A stretch of 64,000 nucleotides of DNA from Paracoccus sp. SMMA_5_TC (GTDB lineage Bacteria; Pseudomonadota; Alphaproteobacteria; Rhodobacterales; Rhodobacteraceae): positions 620,001-684,000 of the forward strand of contig NZ_CP102355.1 of NCBI RefSeq assembly GCF_009696685.2, given 5' to 3'. The position numbers and the translations under genes are program-made. The notes under the pieces are model-generated. The model ran no database searches and was not told where the DNA came from. It saw only the letters and a list, made by a program, of their open reading frames with translations. This document shows, one piece after another, positions 29,131 through 35,530 of the stretch (positions within the stretch are counted from its first letter, which is position 1; every line of letters starts with the position of its first letter).

Positions 29131-29546
29131 GGTGCTATGTTTTCGTTCTGCCTGGCGTCCAGCAGGCGGTCTAGCCACGCGATGCTGTCGGTCGGACGGC
29201 CGACTACATCCTCAATGCGCCTGATCAGGTGCAACAGCGGATCAATCTCTGCCGCGTCGTCGTCAAGCAGCGTATCGGGGTCGGGCGCGAGTGTTCCGTC
29301 ATCGTTGCGGCGCAAAGCGCACGAAGATAGGACCAGCGACTCCACCTCGGCGCGCAGTTCCTGTGTGGCCTCACGCAGTAGCGCCAGCGCGCGCTGGTGG
29401 ATGTCGGCGCGGACATATCCGGTGTCGTCGTCGTCCTGCCGGTGCGCGGACCAGAGGATCAGATCGTCGTCGGACAGCAGCTCTTGTCTGCGCAGCTGGT
29501 CGTATTCACCGTGGTCGGTGAGCCAGATTCGCTCAGGTGCTGGCAT
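29127..29546 (-). CDS. Hypothetical phage protein (139 aa)
   Basis: Not recognised. It is an acidic protein with the segments ERIWLTDHGEYDQLRRQEL, then a helical ALALLREATQELRAEVESL and many Asp residues (DDDAAEIDPLLHLI). ATG 29546 is preferred; an in-frame ATG at 29558 is equally possible. It overlaps both neighbours, so it is translated as part of the leftward operon. Confidence 0.6.
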   Translation of the reverse strand: MPAPERIWLTDHGEYDQLRRQELLSDDDLILWSAHRQDDDDTGYVRADIHQRALALLREATQELRAEVESLVLSSCALRRNDDGTLAPDPDTLLDDDAAEIDPLLHLIRRIEDVVGRPTDSIAWLDRLLDARQNENIAP

Positions 29547-29865
29547 GGCGTTTCTCATCCGGCAGCACGATCTCCCACCCCTCTGGCACTTGGCGCACGT
29601 CGCAGGACGGGCGGATGCGGATGGCCGGTTCCGTCCCGTTCCACGTGATTTCCAGCACACCGCGCGGCAGCTCCTTCATAATGGAAACCAGAGCGGCGGA
29701 GTCCTCGATGCGCTTGGCCCACGCGATCACCTCCGGCAGCGCTTCGAGCAGCGCATCCGGAGTTTCGGCGATCACGTTTCCTAGCACGTTGCGGACTTCC
29801 TGTTCGGTCCAGCCGGTGTGTTCCACGCACGCACGAATCGCATCGGTCGGGATGCGGGACATCAT
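29533..29865 (-). CDS. Hypothetical phage protein (110 aa)
   Basis: Not recognised. It contains a helical segment (TDAIRACVEHTGWTEQEVRNVL) and a beta-like C-terminal part (GVLEITWNGTEPAIRIRP). The first of two adjacent ATG codons (29865) follows AGGGGG and overlaps the stop of the upstream gene, which decides the start; the long in-frame extension upstream is a shadow of that gene. Confidence 0.6.
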   Translation of the reverse strand: MMSRIPTDAIRACVEHTGWTEQEVRNVLGNVIAETPDALLEALPEVIAWAKRIEDSAALVSIMKELPRGVLEITWNGTEPAIRIRPSCDVRQVPEGWEIVLPDEKRHAST

Positions 29866-30365
29866 GCTGCCCCCTGTGACGTGCCTGCGACGAGCTGCAG
29901 CCCGGCGCTGGACAGCCACCACCACGAGCTGGCTGGGGTGTTCCCGGTGCCCCATGCGTCCCGGCTGCCGGCGCCGTTGACGAGACCCAGCTGCCAGAGC
30001 TCCTGCATCGCCTCGGCGCTGGCGCGCAGGCGGCGGCGGTTGGTGCAGAGGTGAAGCCGCGTGCCGTCCGGCAGGCAGCGCGCATCCAGATCGGCGAGCA
30101 GTCGCAGGACGCGGCGCTGATTGGCCGTCAGGCCGCACAGGCCCGGTACCGTGTGCGGCAGCCGCAGTGCGGCATCGCGGCGATGGTTGCGTGGGGCGGT
30201 GTCGGCCCAGTCAGGGGCCTCGGTGCTGAGCGCTGGCATGGCATGTCCTTCGTTGACGAGCGGGCTGGCGTGACGACCGGGTTCCGGCAGCGGTCCCGAG
30301 CGGGGCGCGCCGCGGATCCACGCGGCTATGTCGAGCGATGTCCAGCGGTTGAGCGGTGTCTTCAT
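29862..30365 (-). CDS. Hypothetical phage protein (167 aa)
   Basis: Not recognised. The N-terminus begins MKTPLNRWTSLDIAAWIRGA. The C-terminal half looks like a winged helix-turn-helix (LTANQRRVLRLLADLDARC ... RLRASAEAMQELWQLGLV), so a DNA-binding accessory role is possible. Its ATG overlaps the integrase stop (30362-30365), placing it directly behind int in the same operon. Confidence 0.6.
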   Translation of the reverse strand: MKTPLNRWTSLDIAAWIRGAPRSGPLPEPGRHASPLVNEGHAMPALSTEAPDWADTAPRNHRRDAALRLPHTVPGLCGLTANQRRVLRLLADLDARCLPDGTRLHLCTNRRRLRASAEAMQELWQLGLVNGAGSRDAWGTGNTPASSWWWLSSAGLQLVAGTSQGAA

Positions 30366-31387
30366 TGCAGGTCTCCTTGTTCATGTGAGGATTGACGCCG
30401 GCGCTGGGCGCTGAGGGCGTGGCGCTGTTGTCTGGCTGGCCCGGCGTATTTCACGACCATTGCGCGGGCCTTGTGGCCTGTGATCGCCTGAATCTCGTCG
30501 TCGCTGCAGCCGGCGGCCGCGAGCTCGGCGGCGGCGGTGTAGCGCCAGCCGTGGATGGTGAAGGCCTCGGCGCCGATGGCGCGCCGGATACGCATCACCT
30601 CTGCCGCCACAGCGTGGTAACTGAGCGGCCGCCCGTCTGGTGCGCAGACGATGGTCAGGCCGCGGCGTGGCAGGTCTGCCAGATAGGCGGCCAGTCGGGG
30701 CGTGAACGGCACCCACAGCCGCGCGCGGGTCTTGGACTGGCGGACGTCGACGCCGCTGTTGCGGATCGCATCCCAGCGCATTGCGAGGATGTCGCCTATC
30801 CTCTGACCGGTGCCGATTCCTAGCTCCATGGCCGTCCGCGCCGGGCTGCCGTGCGGCGCTGCGTCCCCGAACGCCGCAATCATCTCGGTCGGCCAAGGCC
30901 GGTGCGGCCCTTCGCCCTCGCGCCGGATGAGCGTGATCCCTTTTGCCGGGTTGTGCGTGAGCCAGCCCATGTCAATGGCCTGCTCGAAGAGCACGCTCAG
31001 AACCTGCACGATGTAGTTCGCAAAGCGGAGCCGGTCCCGGTTCTCGTCCCGCGCCCGCAGAACGTGGCGTCGCTCCATCCGCGCTGGCTCCATCTCGCCG
31101 AAGGTGGCATCCGCCCATGCCAGAACCTTGTCGTAGTCCGCCTTTGTGCGGGGCGCGAGGCGCGCCCAGCGCGCGGACTCGCGGTAGGCGCGGATCAGCC
31201 GTCGGAAGGTGCGTCCGGCCGGCTCCGCAAGCGGGGCGACGCCGCGGCGCGCAGCCGTGTATCGGTCGAGGAAGTCCGGCGCATCCGGCGCCGGCAGCGG
31301 GATGCGGTCGCGCCCGCGCTGGAAGTACCAGTAATCGCGGCCCTTGGCGCGCTTGCGCCGGAGATATGGCAGGTCGGGGCGCTTCAC
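30362..31387 (-). CDS. int: Tyrosine-type site-specific integrase
   Basis: The 341-aa recombinase has an N-terminal arm-binding region (YLRRKRAKGRDYWYF), a core-binding domain from about residue 58, and a catalytic domain with the complete set Arg196 (GTGQRIGDIL), Lys220, His279-x2-Arg282 (IHGWRYTA), His305 (TGHKARAM) and nucleophile Tyr314 (VVKYAG). It presumably recombines the tRNA-Cys att sites. The GTG start at 31387 overlaps the stop of a small upstream gene. It lies 5 kb from attL, with the R-M cassette and a group of unknown genes in between. Confidence 0.93.
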   Translation of the reverse strand: MKRPDLPYLRRKRAKGRDYWYFQRGRDRIPLPAPDAPDFLDRYTAARRGVAPLAEPAGRTFRRLIRAYRESARWARLAPRTKADYDKVLAWADATFGEMEPARMERRHVLRARDENRDRLRFANYIVQVLSVLFEQAIDMGWLTHNPAKGITLIRREGEGPHRPWPTEMIAAFGDAAPHGSPARTAMELGIGTGQRIGDILAMRWDAIRNSGVDVRQSKTRARLWVPFTPRLAAYLADLPRRGLTIVCAPDGRPLSYHAVAAEVMRIRRAIGAEAFTIHGWRYTAAAELAAAGCSDDEIQAITGHKARAMVVKYAGPARQQRHALSAQRRRQSSHEQGDLQ

Positions 31388-31569
31388 CGGCCGGCCCGGA
31401 AATCGATGGTGTCGAAGGTCCGGGGCGCCGGCTGCTCGGACTCGGCCGTGGCCTCGATCTCGACGCGGCCGTTGCGGTAGTCGACGACGACGCGGACCTG
31501 CCGGGCCCCGCCGCGCAGGGTCGCGCGCACGGCGCTCTCGATCTGGGTGCTGCGGATGGTGGTGGTCAT
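31384..31569 (-). CDS. Small phage protein ahead of integrase (61 aa)
   Basis: The protein reads MTTTIRSTQIESAVRATLR, followed by a beta-type segment QVRVVVDYRNGRVEIEA. I do not recognise it; its size and place just before int would suit an excisionase-like or regulatory protein, but no sequence proof exists. The start is decided by GGGGGAAC before ATG 31569. It is the first gene of the leftward operon, directly behind a promoter carrying operator O1. Confidence 0.6.
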   Translation of the reverse strand: MTTTIRSTQIESAVRATLRGGARQVRVVVDYRNGRVEIEATAESEQPAPRTFDTIDFRAGR

Positions 31570-31592
31570 GCGTTCCCCCGTCTGCTGCAGGC

Positions 31593-31620
31593 ATTCTAAA
31601 GGGACATTTGTCCCAGTCAA
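31593..31620 (-). promoter_or_regulatory. Leftward promoter of the int operon with repressor operator O1 in its spacer
   Basis: On the minus strand TTGACT (31615-31620) and TAGAAT (31593-31598) form a good -35/-10 pair with a 16-bp spacer. The spacer contains the operator GGGACATTTGTCCC (31601-31614), a dyad of 6-bp arms. The same dyad occurs twice in the repressor/Cro intergenic region, so prophage repressor binding here would shut off int and the genes behind it. Confidence 0.75.
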
Positions 31621-31762
31621 CGGTTGAAATCGGAGACAACCGGTGGTAGTCAACCTCCGTCGCATTTGATGTTGGGGTGGCAAGCGATGCGAATCGACAA
31701 GGCTTGCGTCGGGACTGCGCTGGCGGAACTGGAATCGGCAATCGCAGCCCTGGTAGAGATCG

Positions 31763-32083
31763 TCAGTCTTCCGGCCGGAGCCGAGCGGAGCGAACGCGTG
31801 CGACGTCTAGCAGGAACTCCTGCTCCTCAGGCGATAGCTGCTGGAATAATCGCAGGAGCTCTGTGCGCAACCGTATCGAAGGGTCCCCAAGGAACTCATC
31901 GACGCTGACGCCGAACGCCTGAGCCACGCGAACGCCGTCATCGAAGTTGGTCGACGCATCTTCGCGCTGCAGCATCTTCTTCAGCTGTTCGTACGACACG
32001 CCTGACTCGGCCGCCACCTGGCGGAGGCTTTTCCCAGAGAGATCGAGCCATCGGCGAAGGGCAGTACGGAACGGCATCGGCAT
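31763..32083 (-). CDS. Prophage repressor, XRE/Cro-CI family (short)
   Basis: The 106-aa protein has an N-terminal helix-turn-helix (SLRQVAAESGVSYEQLKKML, about residues 19-38) of XRE type and an acidic, helical C-terminus (ELLRLFQQLSPEEQEFLLDV) that probably dimerises. There is no LexA-like autoprotease domain, so induction would not follow the RecA-cleavage route. It is divergent from a small Cro-like gene, with operators O2 and O3 between them. Start: ATG 32083 with TAGGAA upstream; ATG 32077 is an alternative. Confidence 0.85.
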   Translation of the reverse strand: MPMPFRTALRRWLDLSGKSLRQVAAESGVSYEQLKKMLQREDASTNFDDGVRVAQAFGVSVDEFLGDPSIRLRTELLRLFQQLSPEEQEFLLDVARVRSARLRPED

Positions 32084-32110
32084 GGATCATTCCTACTGTG
32101 TCCGCGCAGA

Positions 32111-32165
32111 ACGCTAAAGGGACAAATGGCCCTTGACAGGCATGGGGTCATTTGTCCCTTATTGT
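32111..32165. promoter_or_regulatory. Immunity region: operators O2 and O3 with divergent promoters
   Basis: O2 GGGACAAATGGCCC (32119-32132) and O3 GGGTCATTTGTCCC (32145-32158) each differ by one arm base from the dyad GGGACA-N2-TGTCCC. A TTGACA (32133-32138) lies between them for rightward transcription, with a -10-like TATTGT near 32160. Each operator, and O1 at 31601, is followed by TT and a -10-like hexamer in its direction of transcription. The rightward start point would fall close to the ATG at 32170, so its mRNA may have almost no leader. Confidence 0.7.
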
Positions 32166-32169
32166 GTTG

Positions 32170-32394
32170 ATGCGAACCGAACTGATCAGACGTATCGAAA
32201 CATTCGCGCGGCGCAGGGGCATCGCACCGGCGACCGTGACCAGCCGTGCCGCAGGAAACTCGCGGCTCTACACGAGATTGCTGGCCGGCGGTGACTGCAC
32301 GACCAGCGTTGCGGAGCGTGTTCTCGGCTGGATCGAGCACCAGGAGGTAATAGCATCACATGCGCTCCCTGCTTCCGACGAGGCGCGGTCGTGA
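32170..32394 (+). CDS. Small Cro-like early protein (74 aa)
   Basis: The protein opens MRTELIRRIETFARRRGIAP, followed by a HTH-like ATVTSRAAGNSRLYTRLLAG. This fits a small DNA-binding Cro/CII-type regulator and its location, divergent from the repressor, supports this. ATG 32170 is chosen over an in-frame TTG at 32152 that lies within operator O3. No SD is visible, consistent with a near-leaderless message. Confidence 0.65.
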   Translation: MRTELIRRIETFARRRGIAPATVTSRAAGNSRLYTRLLAGGDCTTSVAERVLGWIEHQEVIASHALPASDEARS

Positions 32395-32460
32395 CCGCCC
32401 CCGTCGCATCCGCCATCCTGCCGCGCGGTGCGGCGGATCCTCGCCGGTGGGAGACCGGCA

Positions 32461-32640
32461 ATGCCCCTCCTTGTTGTGGACCCTACGCGGCGGTGGGACG
32501 CCGCCGGAGGTTTTCAGCGCATCGTAGCGGATGCCTCGTCGCGGCGCTGGGAGGCCACTTGCACGCCCTCTGGCAGGCGGCGCTACTTCCATACCAGAAA
32601 CGCCGCAAAGGCCCCTCACAGGCCGCGTGGTGGCCGCTGA
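32461..32640 (+). CDS. Hypothetical small phage protein (59 aa)
   Basis: MPLLVVDPTRRWDAAGGFQR continues to a basic C-terminus (SGRRRYFHTRNAAKAPHRPR). Not recognised. GGGAGA lies ahead of ATG 32461. A competing frame, 32391-32669, starts on a GTG overlapping the previous stop and ends on a stop overlapping the next GTG, but its sequence is less protein-like; either or neither may be real. Confidence 0.4.
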   Translation: MPLLVVDPTRRWDAAGGFQRIVADASSRRWEATCTPSGRRRYFHTRNAAKAPHRPRGGR

Positions 32641-32665
32641 CGGGTATCGGCGCAAGGGGGTGCTG

Positions 32666-33301
32666 GTGACGGTCGCGCGGCCCGCAGGCGGCCCGGCCGT
32701 CATGGCGCGCCGGGCCGAGCCGCGCGGATCGGTCGACGACTTTCCCACGCCGCCTTGGGCGGTGCGGGCGCTGACGGAGTGGCTGGTCGGGAGCGGTGTG
32801 GAGCCTGGCGGTCTGTGCTGCCGCGAGCCTGCGGCGGGTCGCGGGCACATGGCTCGCGCGCTGGCGGAGGCGTTTAGCGATGTGCATCAGATCGACATCC
32901 ACGACTACGGCACCGGCAATCTCGACACGGTGGCGGACTACCTCGACGAGCCCTTCTGGCCTTTTGTGGACTGGACCATCACCAATCCGCCTTTCCGGCT
33001 TGCGGAGCAGTTCATCCACCATGCGCTGAGCACGTCCGAGGCCGGCGTGGCCATGCTGGTGCGGACGCAGTTTCTTGAGGGCGTCGGGCGGCACGGACGG
33101 CTGTTCTCGCGCCATCCGCCGACTGCGGTTCTTCAGTTTGCCGAGCGGGTGCCGATGGTGCGCGGGCGTCTGGACCCGCAGGCAACCACGGCGACCTCCT
33201 ACTGCTGGCTGGTCTGGGATCGCTGCGCGCGGGGGCCGACGCGGCTGGTCTGGCTGCCGCCGTGCCGGAAGCGCCTGGAACGCGAGGAGGACTGGACGTG
33301 A
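32666..33301 (+). CDS. Phage DNA methyltransferase-like protein (NPPF motif)
   Basis: The 211-aa protein contains FPTPPWAVRALTEWL, CREPAAGRGHMARAL (SAM-binding motif I-like) and WTITNPPFRLAEQF (NPPF catalytic motif of N6-adenine methyltransferases). It probably methylates phage DNA as an orphan enzyme. Start uncertain: GTG 32666 has AAGGGG upstream and overlaps a preceding stop; ATG 32702 is the alternative. The stop overlaps the GTG start of the replication gene. Confidence 0.75.
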   Translation: MTVARPAGGPAVMARRAEPRGSVDDFPTPPWAVRALTEWLVGSGVEPGGLCCREPAAGRGHMARALAEAFSDVHQIDIHDYGTGNLDTVADYLDEPFWPFVDWTITNPPFRLAEQFIHHALSTSEAGVAMLVRTQFLEGVGRHGRLFSRHPPTAVLQFAERVPMVRGRLDPQATTATSYCWLVWDRCARGPTRLVWLPPCRKRLEREEDWT

Positions 33302-34377
33302 GCCATCACGCCACCAACTGGGCCATCCAGCAGCGCGGACTGGCGCCGGCGACGAAGCTGGTGCTGTGGTATCTGGCGGACCGTCACAACCCGGACTTCG
33401 GCTGCTTCCCCAGCCAGGAGCAGCTGGCGGCGGACTGCGAGATGAGCCGCAGGTCGGTGAACCGGCATCTGAACGAGCTTGAGCAGCGTGGTCTGATCCG
33501 GCGCGAGGAGCGGATCGATCCGCGGACGAAACGGCAGAGACCAACGCGCTACGTTCTGGCCTTCGAGCCGGAATTCGCCCGCGCGGCGCCGTCTCATCCG
33601 TGTGCCAATTCGGCACACGGCTACGGAACGGACGAAGAACACACTGGGGACCCGTGTGCCAGTCTGGCACACGGGTTGGGGCAGAGCCGTGTGCCATCCG
33701 TGACCGGAGCCGTGTGCCACAGCTGTGGCACACGTATAACCAGTAAGTTAACCAGTAACGACGACGAGCGCGCGTGCGCGTGCGAGGCGGAGCCGGCCGG
33801 CCCGCCGCCATCCGTCCCGCCCGGCCCGACCGGTGCAGGCTGCGAAGACAGCGAGGCTGCGCGGTTGCGCCCGGACGGCCCGGCCGGAGGCGACAGCGGG
33901 GGCCCGGGCACGGGGCCTGCGTCAGCCCCGGCGCTGGTGGCGCGGATCTGCGAGGCGCTGGGCGAGCCCGGGCTTGCGGAGGTGCGGTGGTGGCGCATCG
34001 AGGCGGATTTCGGGCGGCGGATCGATGCGTGGCGCAAGCTGGGCCTCGACGACGACGCAATCGTCGCGACGGCCCGCTCGTTCGGCCGCGACGTGCCGGA
34101 ACCGCCGCAGGGTCCCAAGGCGCTGGACGCGGCCATGGTGCGGGCCGCGCAGCGGATCACCGGCCGCGAGGGCGGTGGCGCACCGGCGGCACCGGCGGCG
34201 CAGCGGGGTCGGCCGCTTCCGGACGGCGTCCGCGATGCGCTTGATCTGCTGGGCAGGGCCATCGCGGAGGGCCGCTACGTGCCGCCGAGCGCGGTCACGC
34301 CGCACGCAGCGCGGGAGATGCTGGCGCGCGGGCTGGTGACCGCGGAGCAGCTGCAGGCGCGGGGTATCGCGGCATGA
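33298..34377 (+). CDS. Phage replication initiation protein (winged-HTH, lambda O-like arrangement)
   Basis: The 359-aa protein has an N-terminal winged helix (LAPATKLVLWYLADRHNP, EQLAADCEMSRRSVNRHL, residues about 10-75) typical of phage replication initiators. A low-complexity Pro/Gly-rich middle (about 150-220) follows, then a C-terminal helical domain (ALVARICEALGEPGL onward) that could recruit a host replication factor. The DNA coding for residues 101-150 contains palindromic iterons (33598-33735) and an AT-rich tract, an arrangement like lambda gene O with its internal origin. GTG 33298 overlaps the previous stop. Confidence 0.7.
   Translation: MSHHATNWAIQQRGLAPATKLVLWYLADRHNPDFGCFPSQEQLAADCEMSRRSVNRHLNELEQRGLIRREERIDPRTKRQRPTRYVLAFEPEFARAAPSHPCANSAHGYGTDEEHTGDPCASLAHGLGQSRVPSVTGAVCHSCGTRITSKLTSNDDERACACEAEPAGPPPSVPPGPTGAGCEDSEAARLRPDGPAGGDSGGPGTGPASAPALVARICEALGEPGLAEVRWWRIEADFGRRIDAWRKLGLDDDAIVATARSFGRDVPEPPQGPKALDAAMVRAAQRITGREGGGAPAAPAAQRGRPLPDGVRDALDLLGRAIAEGRYVPPSAVTPHAAREMLARGLVTAEQLQARGIAA
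33598..33760. other. Probable phage replication origin: iterons plus AT-rich tract inside the replication gene
   Basis: The 9-mer CCGTGTGCC occurs at 33598, 33652, 33687 and 33710. Three copies have a matching GGCACACG[G/T] on the other side: 33598-33620 (5-bp centre), 33652-33674 (5-bp centre; arms extend to 11 bp with the flanks) and 33710-33735 (8-bp centre). Immediately after lies an AT-richer tract 33735-33760 with ACCAGTAA repeated at 33739 and 33752. Such iteron-plus-AT-rich structures inside an initiator gene are known for lambdoid origins. Confidence 0.65.
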
Positions 34378-34760
34378 GCCGGCTGGCGGCACGGGAGGCG
34401 GACGTCCAGCGGGCGGTCGTGTCCGCGCTGCGTGTGGCTCTGCCCGCGGCGGTCATCCATCATTCGCCGAACGAGCATCGGGCCGGCGGGGCGGCGGCGC
34501 GACGGGTTCAGGGCATCCGGTCCGGCATGGGCCTGTGTCGCGGCTGGTGCGATCTGGTGGTGCTGGCGCAGGGGCGGGTTCTGTTTCTCGAGGTCAAGGG
34601 TCCGCGGGGCCGGCTGTCGCCGGCGCAGGAGGCGTTCCGGGATCGTGTGCTGGCGCAAGGCCATCATTGGGCGCTGGTGCGCTCGGTGGATGACGCTCTT
34701 GAGGCGGCGGCAAGCGCCGGGCTGGTGGTGCGGGCGCGGGTTGCAGGAGGCCGGACATGA
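34374..34760 (+). CDS. VRR-NUC domain nuclease
   Basis: The 128-aa protein is a PD-(D/E)xK nuclease of the virus-type replication-repair family, with catalytic pattern GWCDLVVLAQGRVLFLEVKG (Asp, then Glu-x-Lys) followed by LSPAQEAFRDRV, which is typical of the family. Such phage proteins probably act as Holliday-junction or flap nucleases during replication or recombination. ATGA overlaps on both sides place it in the early replication operon. Confidence 0.88.
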   Translation: MSRLAAREADVQRAVVSALRVALPAAVIHHSPNEHRAGGAAARRVQGIRSGMGLCRGWCDLVVLAQGRVLFLEVKGPRGRLSPAQEAFRDRVLAQGHHWALVRSVDDALEAAASAGLVVRARVAGGRT

Positions 34761-35308
34761 CGATGCACGGGAGGTTGGCGGCGCGGGCGCGGCGCGAGAG
34801 GATCTGGCGCTGGGCGGTGCAGGAGGGCCTGGCGGAGCGGCACGCCCACGGCAATGCGACGCTGGACAGCGGCGCGGTGATCTGGGGGCTGCTGTGCCAC
34901 GCTGTCAGGGTCTCGGCCGCGGCGGACCGGGCACCACCGTGGTCAGGCTATCCGACGGCGTCCCCCGGGGCGTGGCTGGCACCGGACGAGATCACGTGGT
35001 GGCAGAGGGTCACGGCTGCGCTGCGCGGCGAGACGGATGGTCTGGTGGAGGCGGAGCTGGACGCTGCGGTGCCGCCGTCTACGTTCGACGTCGGGGTGCG
35101 GGACGAGGTGCTCGAGCTCTGGCATCGGCATGCGCTTCGGGATCTCGGGGACTGGCGGCGCCTGCGGCGTGCGGTCTACGCGCTGGCTTGCGGCGTGCCG
35201 CCGCGGCGGGTGCAGGAGGAGACCGGGTTGTCGCGGGACCGTCTGCGGCATGCGAAGGATCGGGCGGTCAGCGACCTGCTGGCGGCGTGGGAGGGAGCGC
35301 AGCCATGA
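34757..35308 (+). CDS. Hypothetical HTH-containing phage protein (183 aa)
   Basis: The C-terminal 60 residues read as a helix-turn-helix (YALACGVPPRRVQEETGLS, DRLRHAKDRAVSDLL); the N-terminal region has HGNATLDSGAVIWGLL and WLAPDEITWWQRV. Similar phage proteins sit between replication and packaging genes and may regulate late expression; I recognise the style (DUF6362-like) rather than a defined function. ATG 34757 overlaps the previous stop. Confidence 0.65.
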   Translation: MTMHGRLAARARRERIWRWAVQEGLAERHAHGNATLDSGAVIWGLLCHAVRVSAAADRAPPWSGYPTASPGAWLAPDEITWWQRVTAALRGETDGLVEAELDAAVPPSTFDVGVRDEVLELWHRHALRDLGDWRRLRRAVYALACGVPPRRVQEETGLSRDRLRHAKDRAVSDLLAAWEGAQP

Positions 35309-35440
35309 AGGTTGCAACCGTGATCGGGCGGCGTTTGCCCGCCTCCCTTTCCTGCCCCCGGTGGCTCGGGTCCTTCCCGGCGGCAAAACGTATGCGGGGG
35401 GCTGGAGCGCATAAGTTCTTTAGTGACAGGGAAAAAACCG

Positions 35441-35483
35441 GGGTGCGCGGCTTGGGGTGCGCATTCGGGGTGCGCGGGTGCGC
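35441..35483. repeat. Four copies of GGGTGCGC in a non-coding gap (candidate packaging site)
   Basis: Exact 8-mers start at 35441, 35455, 35468 and 35476, within the 222-bp gap between the HTH gene and the ParB-like methyltransferase. The gap also contains GGGCGGCG near 35326. As the phage has a gpA/Nu1-type terminase, a cos/terminase-binding site is expected somewhere before the terminase genes. A 67-codon frame starting at 35305 (ATG overlapping the previous stop) runs through the gap but looks unlike a protein. Confidence 0.45.
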
Positions 35484-35530
35484 AGGTGAGCGCGACGGGC
35501 GCTACTGAGGGGAAGCGGAGGCTGGAAACT

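Noticed and set aside
31687..31908. Possible plus-strand gene starting MRIDKACVGTALAELE
   Set aside because: It runs antisense into the repressor coding region, has no SD or conserved motif and ends arbitrarily; at most a leader peptide.
32483..34060. 525-codon minus-strand frame across the replication region
   Set aside because: Arg/Pro-rich shadow of the methyltransferase and replication genes, which overlap each other in a coupled operon.
35305..35508. 67-codon frame with ATG overlapping the preceding stop
   Set aside because: The sequence is Arg/Gly-rich and runs through a repeat array; a non-coding packaging region is more likely.
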